Shown here in pieces: positions 18,176 through 26,602 of a stretch of 64,000 nucleotides of DNA. The stretch comes from Thermoanaerobaculia bacterium (lineage in GTDB: Bacteria; Acidobacteriota; Thermoanaerobaculia; Multivoradales; JAGPDF01). The stretch spans positions 50,358-114,357 of the forward strand of contig JAGPDF010000006.1 in assembly GCA_018057705.1 (NCBI GenBank), given 5' to 3'. Every line of letters begins with the position of its first letter. Position 1 is the first letter of the stretch. The notes beneath the pieces were generated by a model. The model worked only from the letters and a program-made list of their open reading frames with translations, was not told the DNA's origin and made no database searches. The position numbers and the translations under genes were made by a program.

Positions 18176-20104
18176 TCAGCCCGCTGCGGCCTCGACGAGC
18201 TTCTCGACCACCGCCGGATCGGCGAGGGTCGAGATGTCGCCCAGATCGGAGGTGTCGCCGGCGGCGATCTTGCGCAGGATGCGGCGCATGATCTTGCCGG
18301 AGCGCGTCTTCGGGAGGCCCGGCGCGACGACGATGCGGTCGGGCGTCGCGATCGCGCCGATCGCCTCCCGCACCTGCTGCTTCAGGGCACCCACGAGCTC
18401 CTCGGCATCCCACGACTCGAACTCCGGAGTGATGATGACGTAGGCGAAGATGCCGGTCCCCTTGATGTCGTGCGGGTAGCCCACCACCGCGGCCTCGGCG
18501 ACCGCCGGGTGCGCGACGAGGGCGCTTTCGACCTCGGCCGTACCGAGCCGGTGGCCCGACACGTTGAGCACGTCGTCCACCCGGCCGGTGATCCAGTAGT
18601 AGCCGTCCTCGTCCCGCCGGCAGCCGTCGCCGGTGAAATAGAGGCCGGGATAGGTCATGAAGTAGGTCTCGCGGAAGCGCGCGTGATCGCCCCAGATCGT
18701 TCGGGCCTGACCGGGCCAGGAGCGCTTGAGGCAGAGGTTCCCCGCGACGCCGTTGCCCTTGACCTCCTTGCCCTGTTCGTCGACCACCACCGGCTCGATG
18801 CCGTAGAAAGGAAGTGTCGCCGAGCCCGGCTTGGTCGGCGTCGCGCCCGGCAGCGGCGTGATCAGGATGCCGCCGGTCTCCGTCTGCCACCAGGTATCGA
18901 CCACCGCGCAGCGCCCGTCCCCCACCACGTCGTGGTACCAGGTCCAGACCTCCGGGTTGATCGGCTCCCCCACGCTCCCCAGGATGCGGAGCGACGTGCG
19001 CTTGTACTTCTTGACCCACGAGTCGCCCTCGCGCGCGATGGCACGCAGTGCCGTAGGTGCGGTGTAGAAGATCGTCACGCCCAGGTCGTCGACGACCTGC
19101 CAGTAGCGGCCGGCGTCCGGATAGACCGGGATCGACTCGAACATCACGGTCGTCGCGCCGTTGGCCAGCGGTCCGTAAACGATGTAGCTGTGGCCGGTGA
19201 CCCAGCCGATGTCGGCGGCGCACATGTAGACGTCGTCCTCGTGCAGGTCGAAGACCAGCTTGTGCGTCATCGCCGCGTAGACGAGATAACCGCCGGTGGT
19301 GTGCAGGACGCCCTTGGGCTTTCCGGTCGAGCCCGAAGTGTAGAGCGTGAACAGCGGCGACTCGGCGTGCATCCACTCGACCGGGCAGGTCGAGCGCTGC
19401 TTCGAGCACTCCTCCTCCAGCCAGAAGTCCCGCCCGCCCTGCATCGGCACCTCCGTATCGGTGCGTCTCGCGACCAGCACCGAGCCGACGAAGGCCAGCC
19501 CCTCGACCGCCCGGTCGACCGTCGTCTTGAGGGGGATCCGCTTGCCGCCGCGCAACCCCTCGTTCGCGGTCACCACCAGCTTCGCGCCGGCATCGAGGAT
19601 CCGGCCGCGCAGCGACTCGGCCGAGAAACCGGCGAAGACCACCGAGTGCACGGCGCCGATCCGGGCGCAGGCGAGCATGGTCGCCGCGAGCTCCGGAATC
19701 ATCGGCATGTAGAGCGCGACACGGTCGCCCTTGGTGACGCCGTGGGCGAGCAGGACATTGGCGATCCGGCAGACCATGTGCTTCAACTCGCGATAGGTGA
19801 TCGATCGGTAGTCCCCGGGCTCGTCCCCGGCCCAGAGGATCGCCGGCTTGTCGCCGCGCGTCGCCAGGTGCCGATCGACGCAGTTGTGACAGGCGTTCAG
19901 GCGCCCGCCGCCGTACCAGGAGAAGTCGACCTCGCGCAGGTCGGCGTCGAAGATCTGCTGCGGCGGGTGGAACCAGGTCAGGATCTCCGACTGCTTCAGC
20001 CAGAAGCCCTCCGGATCGTCGAGCGACAGCCGGTACTGGCGCTGGTACTCCTCCATCGTGCGGACGTGGGCCTTGGCGGCGATCGCGGCGGGCGGCTGAA
20101 TCAT
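18176..20104 (-). CDS. acsA: Acetyl-CoA synthetase (AMP-forming)
   Basis: Activates acetate to acetyl-CoA through acetyl-AMP. The 642-residue length is typical. Visible features: the ACS N-terminus ([12 protein letters not shown]), [18 protein letters not shown], the P-loop-like [12 protein letters not shown] near residue 255, WWQTETGG, and the C-terminal [11 protein letters not shown], whose Lys is the usual acetylation site. It is the last gene of a minus-strand cluster with exonuclease, DUF294 regulator, symporter, DUF4212 and porin genes. Similar acs/symporter/DUF294/exonuclease groupings occur in Proteobacteria for acetate use. No acetyltransferase or deacetylase is encoded nearby. Confidence 0.96.
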   Translation of the reverse strand: MIQPPAAIAAKAHVRTMEEYQRQYRLSLDDPEGFWLKQSEILTWFHPPQQIFDADLREVDFSWYGGGRLNACHNCVDRHLATRGDKPAILWAGDEPGDYRSITYRELKHMVCRIANVLLAHGVTKGDRVALYMPMIPELAATMLACARIGAVHSVVFAGFSAESLRGRILDAGAKLVVTANEGLRGGKRIPLKTTVDRAVEGLAFVGSVLVARRTDTEVPMQGGRDFWLEEECSKQRSTCPVEWMHAESPLFTLYTSGSTGKPKGVLHTTGGYLVYAAMTHKLVFDLHEDDVYMCAADIGWVTGHSYIVYGPLANGATTVMFESIPVYPDAGRYWQVVDDLGVTIFYTAPTALRAIAREGDSWVKKYKRTSLRILGSVGEPINPEVWTWYHDVVGDGRCAVVDTWWQTETGGILITPLPGATPTKPGSATLPFYGIEPVVVDEQGKEVKGNGVAGNLCLKRSWPGQARTIWGDHARFRETYFMTYPGLYFTGDGCRRDEDGYYWITGRVDDVLNVSGHRLGTAEVESALVAHPAVAEAAVVGYPHDIKGTGIFAYVIITPEFESWDAEELVGALKQQVREAIGAIATPDRIVVAPGLPKTRSGKIMRRILRKIAAGDTSDLGDISTLADPAVVEKLVEAAAG

Positions 20105-20146
20105 GATGGGCTTTCCTTTCGGACTGCGGAAGGGTCCATTCCTCGA

Positions 20147-20761
20147 TCAACTCTGGACGCGGGGATGAAGCTCGGGGAATCGTTGCGAGAGCAGCAGATA
20201 GAGCTCCGCGGTGCCGAGGGCGTCGTAGAGCGGATCGTGCTCCGGATAGGCCGGGAGACCGAAGAACGAGCGCGCCGCCCCGAGCGAAGCGGGGACCTCC
20301 GCGTGACGTGCCGCGCCGGGCGGGAGCCGCTCGGCGACGTGCGGCCGGACACGCTCGATGGCGCGCAGGAAGGCGAGTGTGTCGAGCGTAGGCAGAGCCG
20401 GGGTCCGGCGCCCGATGGCACGCGCCGCGGCCTCGAGGAAGCCGCGCTCGATCGCGGCGCCGTGCACCAGGAGGACGGCACCGCCCTCGGTCTGCCCCGC
20501 GACGAGGTCGACCAGCGCGGGGAGACCGAGGCCACCGCGCTGCTCCTCCGGCAGCACCTGGTGGGTGCCCAGTGCCCCGAGGTCGGGCGGACGGCCCGAA
20601 CGCGGATCGTCGACCAGGGCGCGGTAGGCGCGACCCCAGAGGATCGAACGCCCCTCGACGGGCACGCAGCCGACCGCGACGATGGCGTGGCGCCGTGGAT
20701 CGAGCCCGGTAGTTTCGAGGTCGAGCGCCAGCAGCCGGCCGGGAGGAGTGGGTTCCGCCAT
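20147..20761 (-). CDS. DEDDh 3'-5' exonuclease (DNA Pol III epsilon-like)
   Basis: A 204-residue exonuclease of the RNase T/DnaQ fold: DLETTGLD (14-21) is ExoI, the HGAAIERGFL region ExoII, and EHDPLYDALGTAEL ExoIII with the His and Asp of the DEDDh type. It is too short to carry the polymerase-binding tail of DnaQ. It lies 10 bases after the DUF294 gene and 42 bases before acsA. The same trio recurs in acetate clusters of other phyla. Why a nuclease is there is unknown; turnover of a nucleotide or RNA species made by the DUF294 partner is a guess. Confidence 0.88.
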   Translation of the reverse strand: MAEPTPPGRLLALDLETTGLDPRRHAIVAVGCVPVEGRSILWGRAYRALVDDPRSGRPPDLGALGTHQVLPEEQRGGLGLPALVDLVAGQTEGGAVLLVHGAAIERGFLEAAARAIGRRTPALPTLDTLAFLRAIERVRPHVAERLPPGAARHAEVPASLGAARSFFGLPAYPEHDPLYDALGTAELYLLLSQRFPELHPRVQS

Positions 20762-20771
20762 GACGTCGCGC

Positions 20772-22661
20772 TCACAACGCGAAGCGCGCGACGAGGCCGT
20801 CGCGCACGTTGCGGAGCAGGGTGAAGATCTCCTTGAGGAAACGGCGCTCGAGCGCGTTCAACGCCGCGAGGTGGATGCGATGGCCGGAGTCGGAGTCGGC
20901 GCGCCGAGCGGGATCGAGCGCCAGCTCGAGGCGCAACGCTGCGAGGTAGCGGAAGCCCTCGGCGAGCGTCGCGGCGTCGGCGCCGAGCACCGGTTCCGCC
21001 GCTTGGAGACGCTCCATGGTGCCGCGGGCGAGGCTCCCTGCCTCGAGCGCCGAGAGCCGGGCGATCGCGACGATCAGCAGGCTGCCACGCTTCAGATCGA
21101 ACCCTTCCTCGCCCTCGCGGAGCGTGCCGAAGAGCCCGAACGGCAGCGCCCAGCCGCGCACCTCACGCGCCAGGGCGCGCAGGAAGTGGCGGTCCCGCCC
21201 GGCGGCGCGCCGCAGCTCGTCGATCGCCGAAAGGTCGAGCCCGCCAGCGACGAGGCGCAGGTCGAGGAAGGTGTGGATGTCGATGCCGTCCTCTTCCCGC
21301 GGTTCGGCGATCCAGCGCTCGAAGCGCCGGATCCAGCCCGCGAGGGGATCGTGCCAGTGCGTCGCCATGTAGCCGCCGGGGCAGGCCGGATAGCCGGCGG
21401 CCAGGAGGCCCTCGACCACCTGTCGGGCGGCCGCCTCGACACGTTTCGCCGTCGCGACGCCCGGATCGGCCCCCCCGGCGGGCGCCCAGGCGAGCGCGTT
21501 GTCCTGGTCGGTGGGCAGGATCTGCTCCTGCCGGCCCTCCGAGCCGTGCACCATCCAGGCCATGCTGTCGATCGGGAGCTCGTGGGCCGCAGAGGCCTCT
21601 TCGAAGAGCCGCCGGGCGAGCCGGTCGGCGATCGTCGATACGATCGGACCGATGCGCAACGCATCGACGCCACCCGCGGCGAGCTCGGCGACGACGCGCC
21701 GCAGGCGGTCGGTGAAGCCGGGCAGGATCTCGGCGAGCGGACGGCGCTCGAGCTCGCGCCGCAGGGCCAGCGGATGCAGGCTCTGATGGAGCACCAGGTC
21801 GCTCGCCGAGATGAAACCGACGATGCGGTCGTCCGCGACCAGCGGCAGATGGCGCACGCCGTGCCGCGCGAGTTCGAGCATCGCATCGATGTTCGACACG
21901 TCGGCGCGGATCGCGAGCAACGGCGAGGAGGCGATCTCGCCGACCGGAGTCGCCACCGAAAGCCCGGCTGCCATCACCCGGTCGCGCAGGTCCCGGTCGG
22001 TGACGATGCCGGCCACCGCGGCGAGCGGCAACTCGACGATCGTTTCGGCCGCAGGATGCGCCTCCCGCGTCACCAGCAGCGACCCGACGCCGAGATCCCG
22101 CATCCGGCGTGCCGCCGCTTCGACGGTCGCCCCGGGGGCGATGGTGGCGAGCGGGCGCCGGCCCAGCTCCCGCACCATCGCGAGCGCCGGACGCGGTCCG
22201 CTCTCCGTCGCTCCCGCCTGCGACCGGAGACGCGCCGCCAGACCTTCGAGGAAGAAACGCGCTGCGCCGGGCTCGTCGAGCAGGAGCTGAAACTCCCGCT
22301 TCGGAATCCGGAAGAGCAGCGTGTCCTCGGCGGCGACGGCATCGCGCTCCGGGTGGCGATTGGCGATCAGCGAGGGGAAACCGAAACACTCCCCCGGCTC
22401 GACGAGCTCGAGCAGCTCGCCGTCACGCTCGAGGCGCACCCGACCCTTGCGCACGATCCAGAGCGCGTCACCGGGAGCACTCTGACGGGCAAAGATCGTC
22501 TCGCCGCGGGCGGCGAAGCGCATCTCGAGCGCGCGTTCGACGCGGTCGAGGGCCTGCGCCGAGAACGAGTCGAACGGTGCATGGCTGGCGAGGAAGGCTC
22601 GCGGAGCCACTGGGGCGAGCGCCTTGCCCGCAGATGTCGAACCACGGCCGAGCTCGTTCAT
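20772..22661 (-). CDS. Cyclic-nucleotide-binding, CBS and DUF294 nucleotidyltransferase-like protein
   Basis: A 629-residue soluble regulator. Order: cNMP-binding beta-roll (about 25-140; PGDALWIVRKGRVRLERDG), two CBS motifs (about 165-300; GIVTDRDLRDRVMAAGL and PLVADDRIVGFISASDL), a DUF294 nucleotidyltransferase domain (about 330-470) with GSEGRQEQ followed by TDQDNAL, and a DUF294_C helical domain. This resembles the GlnD-type nucleotidyltransferase motif GSxxRxE...TDxD. It probably senses adenine nucleotides and may modify a partner, for example the neighbouring transporter; that is inference. Similar genes accompany acetate permease/acs loci. Confidence 0.9.
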   Translation of the reverse strand: MNELGRGSTSAGKALAPVAPRAFLASHAPFDSFSAQALDRVERALEMRFAARGETIFARQSAPGDALWIVRKGRVRLERDGELLELVEPGECFGFPSLIANRHPERDAVAAEDTLLFRIPKREFQLLLDEPGAARFFLEGLAARLRSQAGATESGPRPALAMVRELGRRPLATIAPGATVEAAARRMRDLGVGSLLVTREAHPAAETIVELPLAAVAGIVTDRDLRDRVMAAGLSVATPVGEIASSPLLAIRADVSNIDAMLELARHGVRHLPLVADDRIVGFISASDLVLHQSLHPLALRRELERRPLAEILPGFTDRLRRVVAELAAGGVDALRIGPIVSTIADRLARRLFEEASAAHELPIDSMAWMVHGSEGRQEQILPTDQDNALAWAPAGGADPGVATAKRVEAAARQVVEGLLAAGYPACPGGYMATHWHDPLAGWIRRFERWIAEPREEDGIDIHTFLDLRLVAGGLDLSAIDELRRAAGRDRHFLRALAREVRGWALPFGLFGTLREGEEGFDLKRGSLLIVAIARLSALEAGSLARGTMERLQAAEPVLGADAATLAEGFRYLAALRLELALDPARRADSDSGHRIHLAALNALERRFLKEIFTLLRNVRDGLVARFAL

Positions 22662-22725
22662 GAGCGCAGGAGCCGGGCGGCGGCCAGGCAGCGTGGTGAA
22701 GGCGAGGGTGGCGCGGGCGGCTGCA

Positions 22726-23010
22726 TCAGCCCCTGGAGATCAAGACCTCGCTCGCGACGATGAAGGCGATCCAGACGGCCAGAACGGCGATCGCGGTCCG
22801 CCGGAGAATGGTGACGTAGGGCGTGCCTTCGGGCGAGAACCGGGCGACCGGGTAGACCAGCGGCCGGCAGAGGAGGCGACCGAACGCCTTGAGCTTGCTG
22901 CCCTCCCGCCGGCTCTTCCATTCCACCACCAGCCCGAAGCCGACGTAGACCACCAGCATGAAGGAGACGAGGCGGCCGAGGAGGAGGACCTTGACGATGT
23001 CGGGGTTCAT
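22726..23010 (-). CDS. Small two-helix membrane protein in the acetate cluster
   Basis: A 94-residue protein with a hydrophobic segment at each end (LGRLVSFMLVVYVGFGLVV and TAIAVLAVWIAFIVASEVL) and a basic, Pro-containing middle (WKSRREGSKLKAFGRLLCR). I recognise no family. It lies between the symporter gene (79 bases) and the DUF294 gene (64 bases), all in one direction. A transporter-accessory role is plausible from position only. Confidence 0.7.
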   Translation of the reverse strand: MNPDIVKVLLLGRLVSFMLVVYVGFGLVVEWKSRREGSKLKAFGRLLCRPLVYPVARFSPEGTPYVTILRRTAIAVLAVWIAFIVASEVLISRG

Positions 23011-23089
23011 GGTTGGCGGAGAGTCTAGAGGAAGCGCCGCCGGGGCTCCACCCGAATGGTGGCAACCCCGGCGGCAGGCAGGATCCGAC

Positions 23090-24997
23090 TCAGTGTCCGG
23101 CGTTGATCGCCGCCGAGGCCGAACCGGTCTTGGGATAACGGACGCTCACGACCAGCTCCTGTGTCGCCTTGTCGGGAGCGGGGGTGAGGAGCGAGACGAT
23201 CCAGATGACGAAGAAGCCGATCGGCAGGCCGAAGACGCCCGAGGCGACCGTGGCGGTACCGAACCAGCTCATGCCGTAGAAGCGGCTGCCGATCATGTAG
23301 AAGAGGGTGACCGCGAGGCCGGCGACCATGCCGGAGAGCGCGCCCGCCTTGTTGGTCCGCTTCCACCAGATGCCCATGACGAGCGCCGGGAAGAACGAGG
23401 ATCCGGCGAGCGAGAACGCCCAGGCCACCAGCTCGACGATGATGGCGAGCCTAAAGGTGGCGACGTAGGCGGCGATGAGCGCGGTCACGATCAGGAAGAT
23501 CTTGGTGATCGTGAGCCGGCGGATGAGGGTCGCCTGCGGGTTGATGACCTTGTAGTAGAGGTCGTGCGAAATGCCGTTGGCGATGGTCAGCAGCAGACCG
23601 TCGGCAGTCGACAGGGCCGCCGCGAGGCCGCCCGCCATGATCAGGCCGGTGACCACGAACGGCAGCCCCGCGATCTCCGGCGTCGCGAGCACCACGAAAT
23701 CGGAGCTCTTGATCACGAAGTCCGCGAGCTGCACGATGCCATCACCCGCCTTGTCGACGACGTCGAACAGACCGGCCGGCTTCCACAGCGTCACCCACGA
23801 CGGCAGATCGGCGATCTTCGAGCCGACGAGTTTGGTGAATACCGAGAAGCGGGCGAACGCCGCGTAGGCTGGGGCGGTGAAGTACAGCAGGAAGATGAAG
23901 AACAGCGACCAGCCGACCGAGGTGCGCGCTTCGCGCACCGACGGTGTCGTGTAGTAGCGGGCCAGGATGTGCGGCAGCCCGGCCGTTCCCACCATCAGGC
24001 AGAAGGTGAGGGCGAGGAAGTTCCACATTCCCTTGCCCTTCGGCACTGTCAGGTAATTGCCGACCGTCGCGTCGTCGGAGGCCGCCGGCGCCTTCGCCTG
24101 GGCCGTGGCCGTCTTCTGCGCCGCCGTCAGCTTGGTCTTCTCCTCCGCCGAGGTCGCCGGATCCTTGATCTTGGCGTCGGCGGCCGCCGCCTCTGCCTTC
24201 CAGATCTCGCGCGTCGCCTTCTCCTGCGGATCCCGGGTGATCTGCAGAGCCGACTGATTGTTCATCTGCAGGACCTTGCCGTAGGCGAGCTGAGGAATCG
24301 GGTTCGAGAACAGCTGCCACGAGAGGACGACCACCGGCACGAGGTAGCTCGTGATCAGGATGATGTACTGCGCCACCTGCGTCCAGGTGACCGAGCGCAT
24401 GCCGCCGAGCACCGAGCAGAAGAGGACGCCGATCAGCCCGACGAAGACACCGACGTTGAAGTCGAGGCCGATGAAGCGCGAGACGATCAGGCCGACGCCG
24501 GTCACCTGAGCGATGAGGTAGGTGAACGAGCACAGGATGGCCGCGAAGACACCGACCAGGCGCGCTGCGTTGCCGCCGTAGCGCGCTCCGAGGAAGTCCG
24601 GAATGGTGTAGGCGCCGAACTGCCGCAGGTACGGTCCGAGGAAGACGGCGAGCAACAGGTAGCCGCCCGTCCAGCCCATGACGTAGGCGAGGCCCGAGAA
24701 GCCCTGTACCGAGAGCGTGCCGGCCATCGAGATGAACGACGCCGCCGACATCCAGTCCGAGCCGGTCGCCATGCCGTTGTAGATCGCCGGCACCCCGCGC
24801 CCGGCGACGTAGTACTGGTCGGCGTCCGAGGTGCGCGTCAGGATGCCGATGACGATGTAGATCCCCAGCGACAGACCCATGAAGATCCAGCCGATCCAGC
24901 GGTTCGGCAGATCGAAGAAGTGCTCGGCCAGTCCGAGGATGATGGTCACTCCGAGGAAGCCGACGGTGTAGAGAGTGAAGATCTTGCGCAGGTTCAC
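23090..24997 (-). CDS. Sodium:solute symporter (SSS family, VC2705/ActP type)
   Basis: A 635-residue permease with about 13 transmembrane helices, starting from a GTG that overlaps the DUF4212 stop by four bases. The N-terminus (LYTVGFLGVTIILGL) and motifs such as RGVPAIYNGMATGSDWMSAASF and ADGLLLTIANGISHDLYY match the sodium-coupled acetate/short-carboxylate group. A hydrophilic Ala/Lys/Asp-rich insert of about 80 residues (around 245-325) lies in an external loop, as often seen when a DUF4212 subunit is present. Predicted substrate is acetate or propionate, from the neighbouring acs. Confidence 0.93.
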   Translation of the reverse strand: MNLRKIFTLYTVGFLGVTIILGLAEHFFDLPNRWIGWIFMGLSLGIYIVIGILTRTSDADQYYVAGRGVPAIYNGMATGSDWMSAASFISMAGTLSVQGFSGLAYVMGWTGGYLLLAVFLGPYLRQFGAYTIPDFLGARYGGNAARLVGVFAAILCSFTYLIAQVTGVGLIVSRFIGLDFNVGVFVGLIGVLFCSVLGGMRSVTWTQVAQYIILITSYLVPVVVLSWQLFSNPIPQLAYGKVLQMNNQSALQITRDPQEKATREIWKAEAAAADAKIKDPATSAEEKTKLTAAQKTATAQAKAPAASDDATVGNYLTVPKGKGMWNFLALTFCLMVGTAGLPHILARYYTTPSVREARTSVGWSLFFIFLLYFTAPAYAAFARFSVFTKLVGSKIADLPSWVTLWKPAGLFDVVDKAGDGIVQLADFVIKSSDFVVLATPEIAGLPFVVTGLIMAGGLAAALSTADGLLLTIANGISHDLYYKVINPQATLIRRLTITKIFLIVTALIAAYVATFRLAIIVELVAWAFSLAGSSFFPALVMGIWWKRTNKAGALSGMVAGLAVTLFYMIGSRFYGMSWFGTATVASGVFGLPIGFFVIWIVSLLTPAPDKATQELVVSVRYPKTGSASAAINAGH

Positions 24998-25269
24998 TTC
25001 TTCGCCTCCTCGTAGATGCCGTACTCGAGATCCTTCTTGTTCATGAGCCGCGCGTAGACCGCGATCTCGATCACGAAAACGATGAGCGAGCCCTGCGCCG
25101 CCATGTAGTAGCCGAACGGGAAGCCGAGGAAGCTCACCTTGTTGAGCTCGGCCGCCCAGAGGCCGGAGAGCAGGTAGCCGACGACGAACCAGATGGCCAT
25201 GAGGATGACCATGAGGCGCAGGTTGTAGCGCCAGTAGTCCTTCTTCTGTTGCTCGGTCAGTTCCGACAT
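24994..25269 (-). CDS. DUF4212 small symporter subunit
   Basis: A 91-residue protein with two transmembrane helices (LMVILMAIWFVVGYLLSGLW and YYMAAQGSLIVFVIEIAVYA) and the DUF4212 pattern: YWRYNLRL, then FPFGYYMAAQGS. These proteins are encoded directly before VC2705-type sodium:solute symporters and are taken to be their small partner. The stop overlaps the symporter GTG start as GTGA, indicating coupled translation and similar amounts of both. Confidence 0.93.
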   Translation of the reverse strand: MSELTEQQKKDYWRYNLRLMVILMAIWFVVGYLLSGLWAAELNKVSFLGFPFGYYMAAQGSLIVFVIEIAVYARLMNKKDLEYGIYEEAKK

Positions 25270-25279
25270 TCCGCCCTCC

Positions 25280-26365
25280 CTAGAACTGGAAGATCTGCCA
25301 CTGCAGGTTGATCTGGTCGCGCGACTCGCCGGCGTCGGGTTCGATCTTCGTGTACGAGATCTTCAGGTTGTTGTTGTGGCCGTTGACGTAGTACGTCAGG
25401 CCGGCGGTGAGGCGCTCTTCGTCGACGCGCGTAACATCGTTGAAGTCCTGGGTGGCGTACTGCAGGAACGGCTGGAGCCGGATGGAGGAGAAGTAGAAGC
25501 CGGTCTCGAAGAGCATGTTCGTCTGCTCCGCCAGGGCAGTGAGGAACGTTCCGCCGTCCGTGTTGACGTAGTCGGCCTGGAAGACGAAGGCGCTCTCGCC
25601 GATGGGCTGATCCCAGAAGAAGTCGAGGCCGATCGAGTCGTAGTCCTCCTGCGTGTCGTAGCTGCCGCCGATCGACAGCGTCTGCGTCTTGCCGAGCGAC
25701 GTGCCGCGGTAGAACAGGCCGACCTGCGGCGTGAAGAACGAGTACATCACCCGCCCGGTAAAGCGCAGATCGTTGGCCGCGTTGGTGCCGCGCACGCCCT
25801 GATACAAACCGCCGCGGTATTCGAGATGGTTGTCGAGGAGATAGCCGCGGGCGCGCAGCCCATAGTCGCGCCCGACCCGCTGTCCCGCCGGGGCGGACTC
25901 GACGAAGCTGTACGGACCGTAGTCCGTGGTGAGGAGCGTCGCCGCCGACTGGTTGTGGTTGTAGCTCTGCTCGAGGAGCAGCATGCCGGCGTCGAGCATG
26001 AACTTGGGCGAGAACTTGTAAGTCGCGACGAAGTCCTGGATGAACATGTCGCCCGCGTCCTTGACGCCGGCGTTGTTCGCCTTGCCCAGGTTCGGACTGT
26101 CGGTCTCCATGAACACCGACAGCTTCTCGCCGAGCGTGAAGCCCATGATCAGGCGCAGCCGGCGCATGAACAGATTGGTCGCGGTGTCGTCCGTCGCGGC
26201 GACGTCCACCATCTCACCCTGCATCTGGCCGAGGAGGCCGACCTTGAAGTTCATCTTCTCGTCCTTCGAGGACCACTGCAGTTGGGCGCTCGCCGGCGCC
26301 GTGGCGACCCCCAGGCCGGTGACGAGGAGGAGCCCCCACGCAGCGCTTCGCATCCGTGCTCTCAT
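25280..26365 (-). CDS. Outer-membrane beta-barrel porin (OprO/OprP-like)
   Basis: A 361-residue exported protein with signal peptide (MRSAAWGLLLVTGLG, cleavage near ASAQ). Alternating hydrophobic strands run throughout and it ends in Phe (LQWQIFQF), the usual insertion signal for outer-membrane barrels. LRLIMGFTLGEKLSVFMETD near the N-terminus resembles phosphate-selective porins O/P. It is the first gene of the acetate cluster, 10 bases before DUF4212, so it may admit the same small carboxylates; this is inferred from position. The start at 26365 follows AAAGGAGC. A sigma-54-type promoter lies about 115 bases upstream. Confidence 0.87.
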   Translation of the reverse strand: MRARMRSAAWGLLLVTGLGVATAPASAQLQWSSKDEKMNFKVGLLGQMQGEMVDVAATDDTATNLFMRRLRLIMGFTLGEKLSVFMETDSPNLGKANNAGVKDAGDMFIQDFVATYKFSPKFMLDAGMLLLEQSYNHNQSAATLLTTDYGPYSFVESAPAGQRVGRDYGLRARGYLLDNHLEYRGGLYQGVRGTNAANDLRFTGRVMYSFFTPQVGLFYRGTSLGKTQTLSIGGSYDTQEDYDSIGLDFFWDQPIGESAFVFQADYVNTDGGTFLTALAEQTNMLFETGFYFSSIRLQPFLQYATQDFNDVTRVDEERLTAGLTYYVNGHNNNLKISYTKIEPDAGESRDQINLQWQIFQF

Positions 26366-26430
26366 CGATGCTCCTTTCGGGCCGACAGATTTCACGCGGC
26401 GGTCCGTCGTCGGCCTCTTGCCGTCCGCGG

Positions 26431-26451
26431 GGGGCACCCAGCGGGTGCCCC
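26431..26451. repeat. Perfect inverted repeat in the porin leader
   Basis: GGGGCACCC and its exact complement GGGTGCCCC flank a 3-base loop. It lies between the predicted sigma-54 start point (about 26467) and the porin ATG (26365), so it would form a stable hairpin in the 5' leader. It could equally be a repressor site. There is no T-run after it. Confidence 0.6.
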
Positions 26452-26478
26452 GAATCTCCAGAGTTCTGCCGGAGGGAG

Positions 26479-26494
26479 AGCAGGGTTCGTGCCA
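26479..26494 (-). promoter_or_regulatory. Sigma-54 (-24/-12) promoter of the acetate cluster
   Basis: Reading the minus strand, TGGCACGAACCCTGCT differs from the consensus TGGCACGNNNNTTGCW at one position (C for the first T of TTGC). GG of the -24 element (26493-26492) and GC of the -12 element (26481-26480) are 10 bases apart, as required. The predicted start is near 26467. It faces the porin gene, and a sigma-54 activator gene lies immediately upstream in the other direction. Confidence 0.75.
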
Positions 26495-26547
26495 CGCGCC
26501 GAGCCCTGCAACAACGGGCGATCGGCGTTCCCGGCCTTGCTTGCTTT

Positions 26548-26564
26548 TGTATCGAATCGCTACA
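26548..26564. promoter_or_regulatory. Enhancer-like palindrome for the divergent activator
   Basis: TGTATCG and CGCTACA, 3 bases apart, form an inverted repeat with one mismatch (TGT-N11-ACA outline), typical of Fis-type HTH sites of sigma-54 activators. It is centred about 89 bases upstream of the predicted sigma-54 start and about 47 bases before the activator ATG, so it could serve activation leftward and autoregulation rightward. Confidence 0.5.
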
Positions 26565-26602
26565 GATGACTCGAAAACAGACAGTGAGCTACAATTGCCG
26601 GC

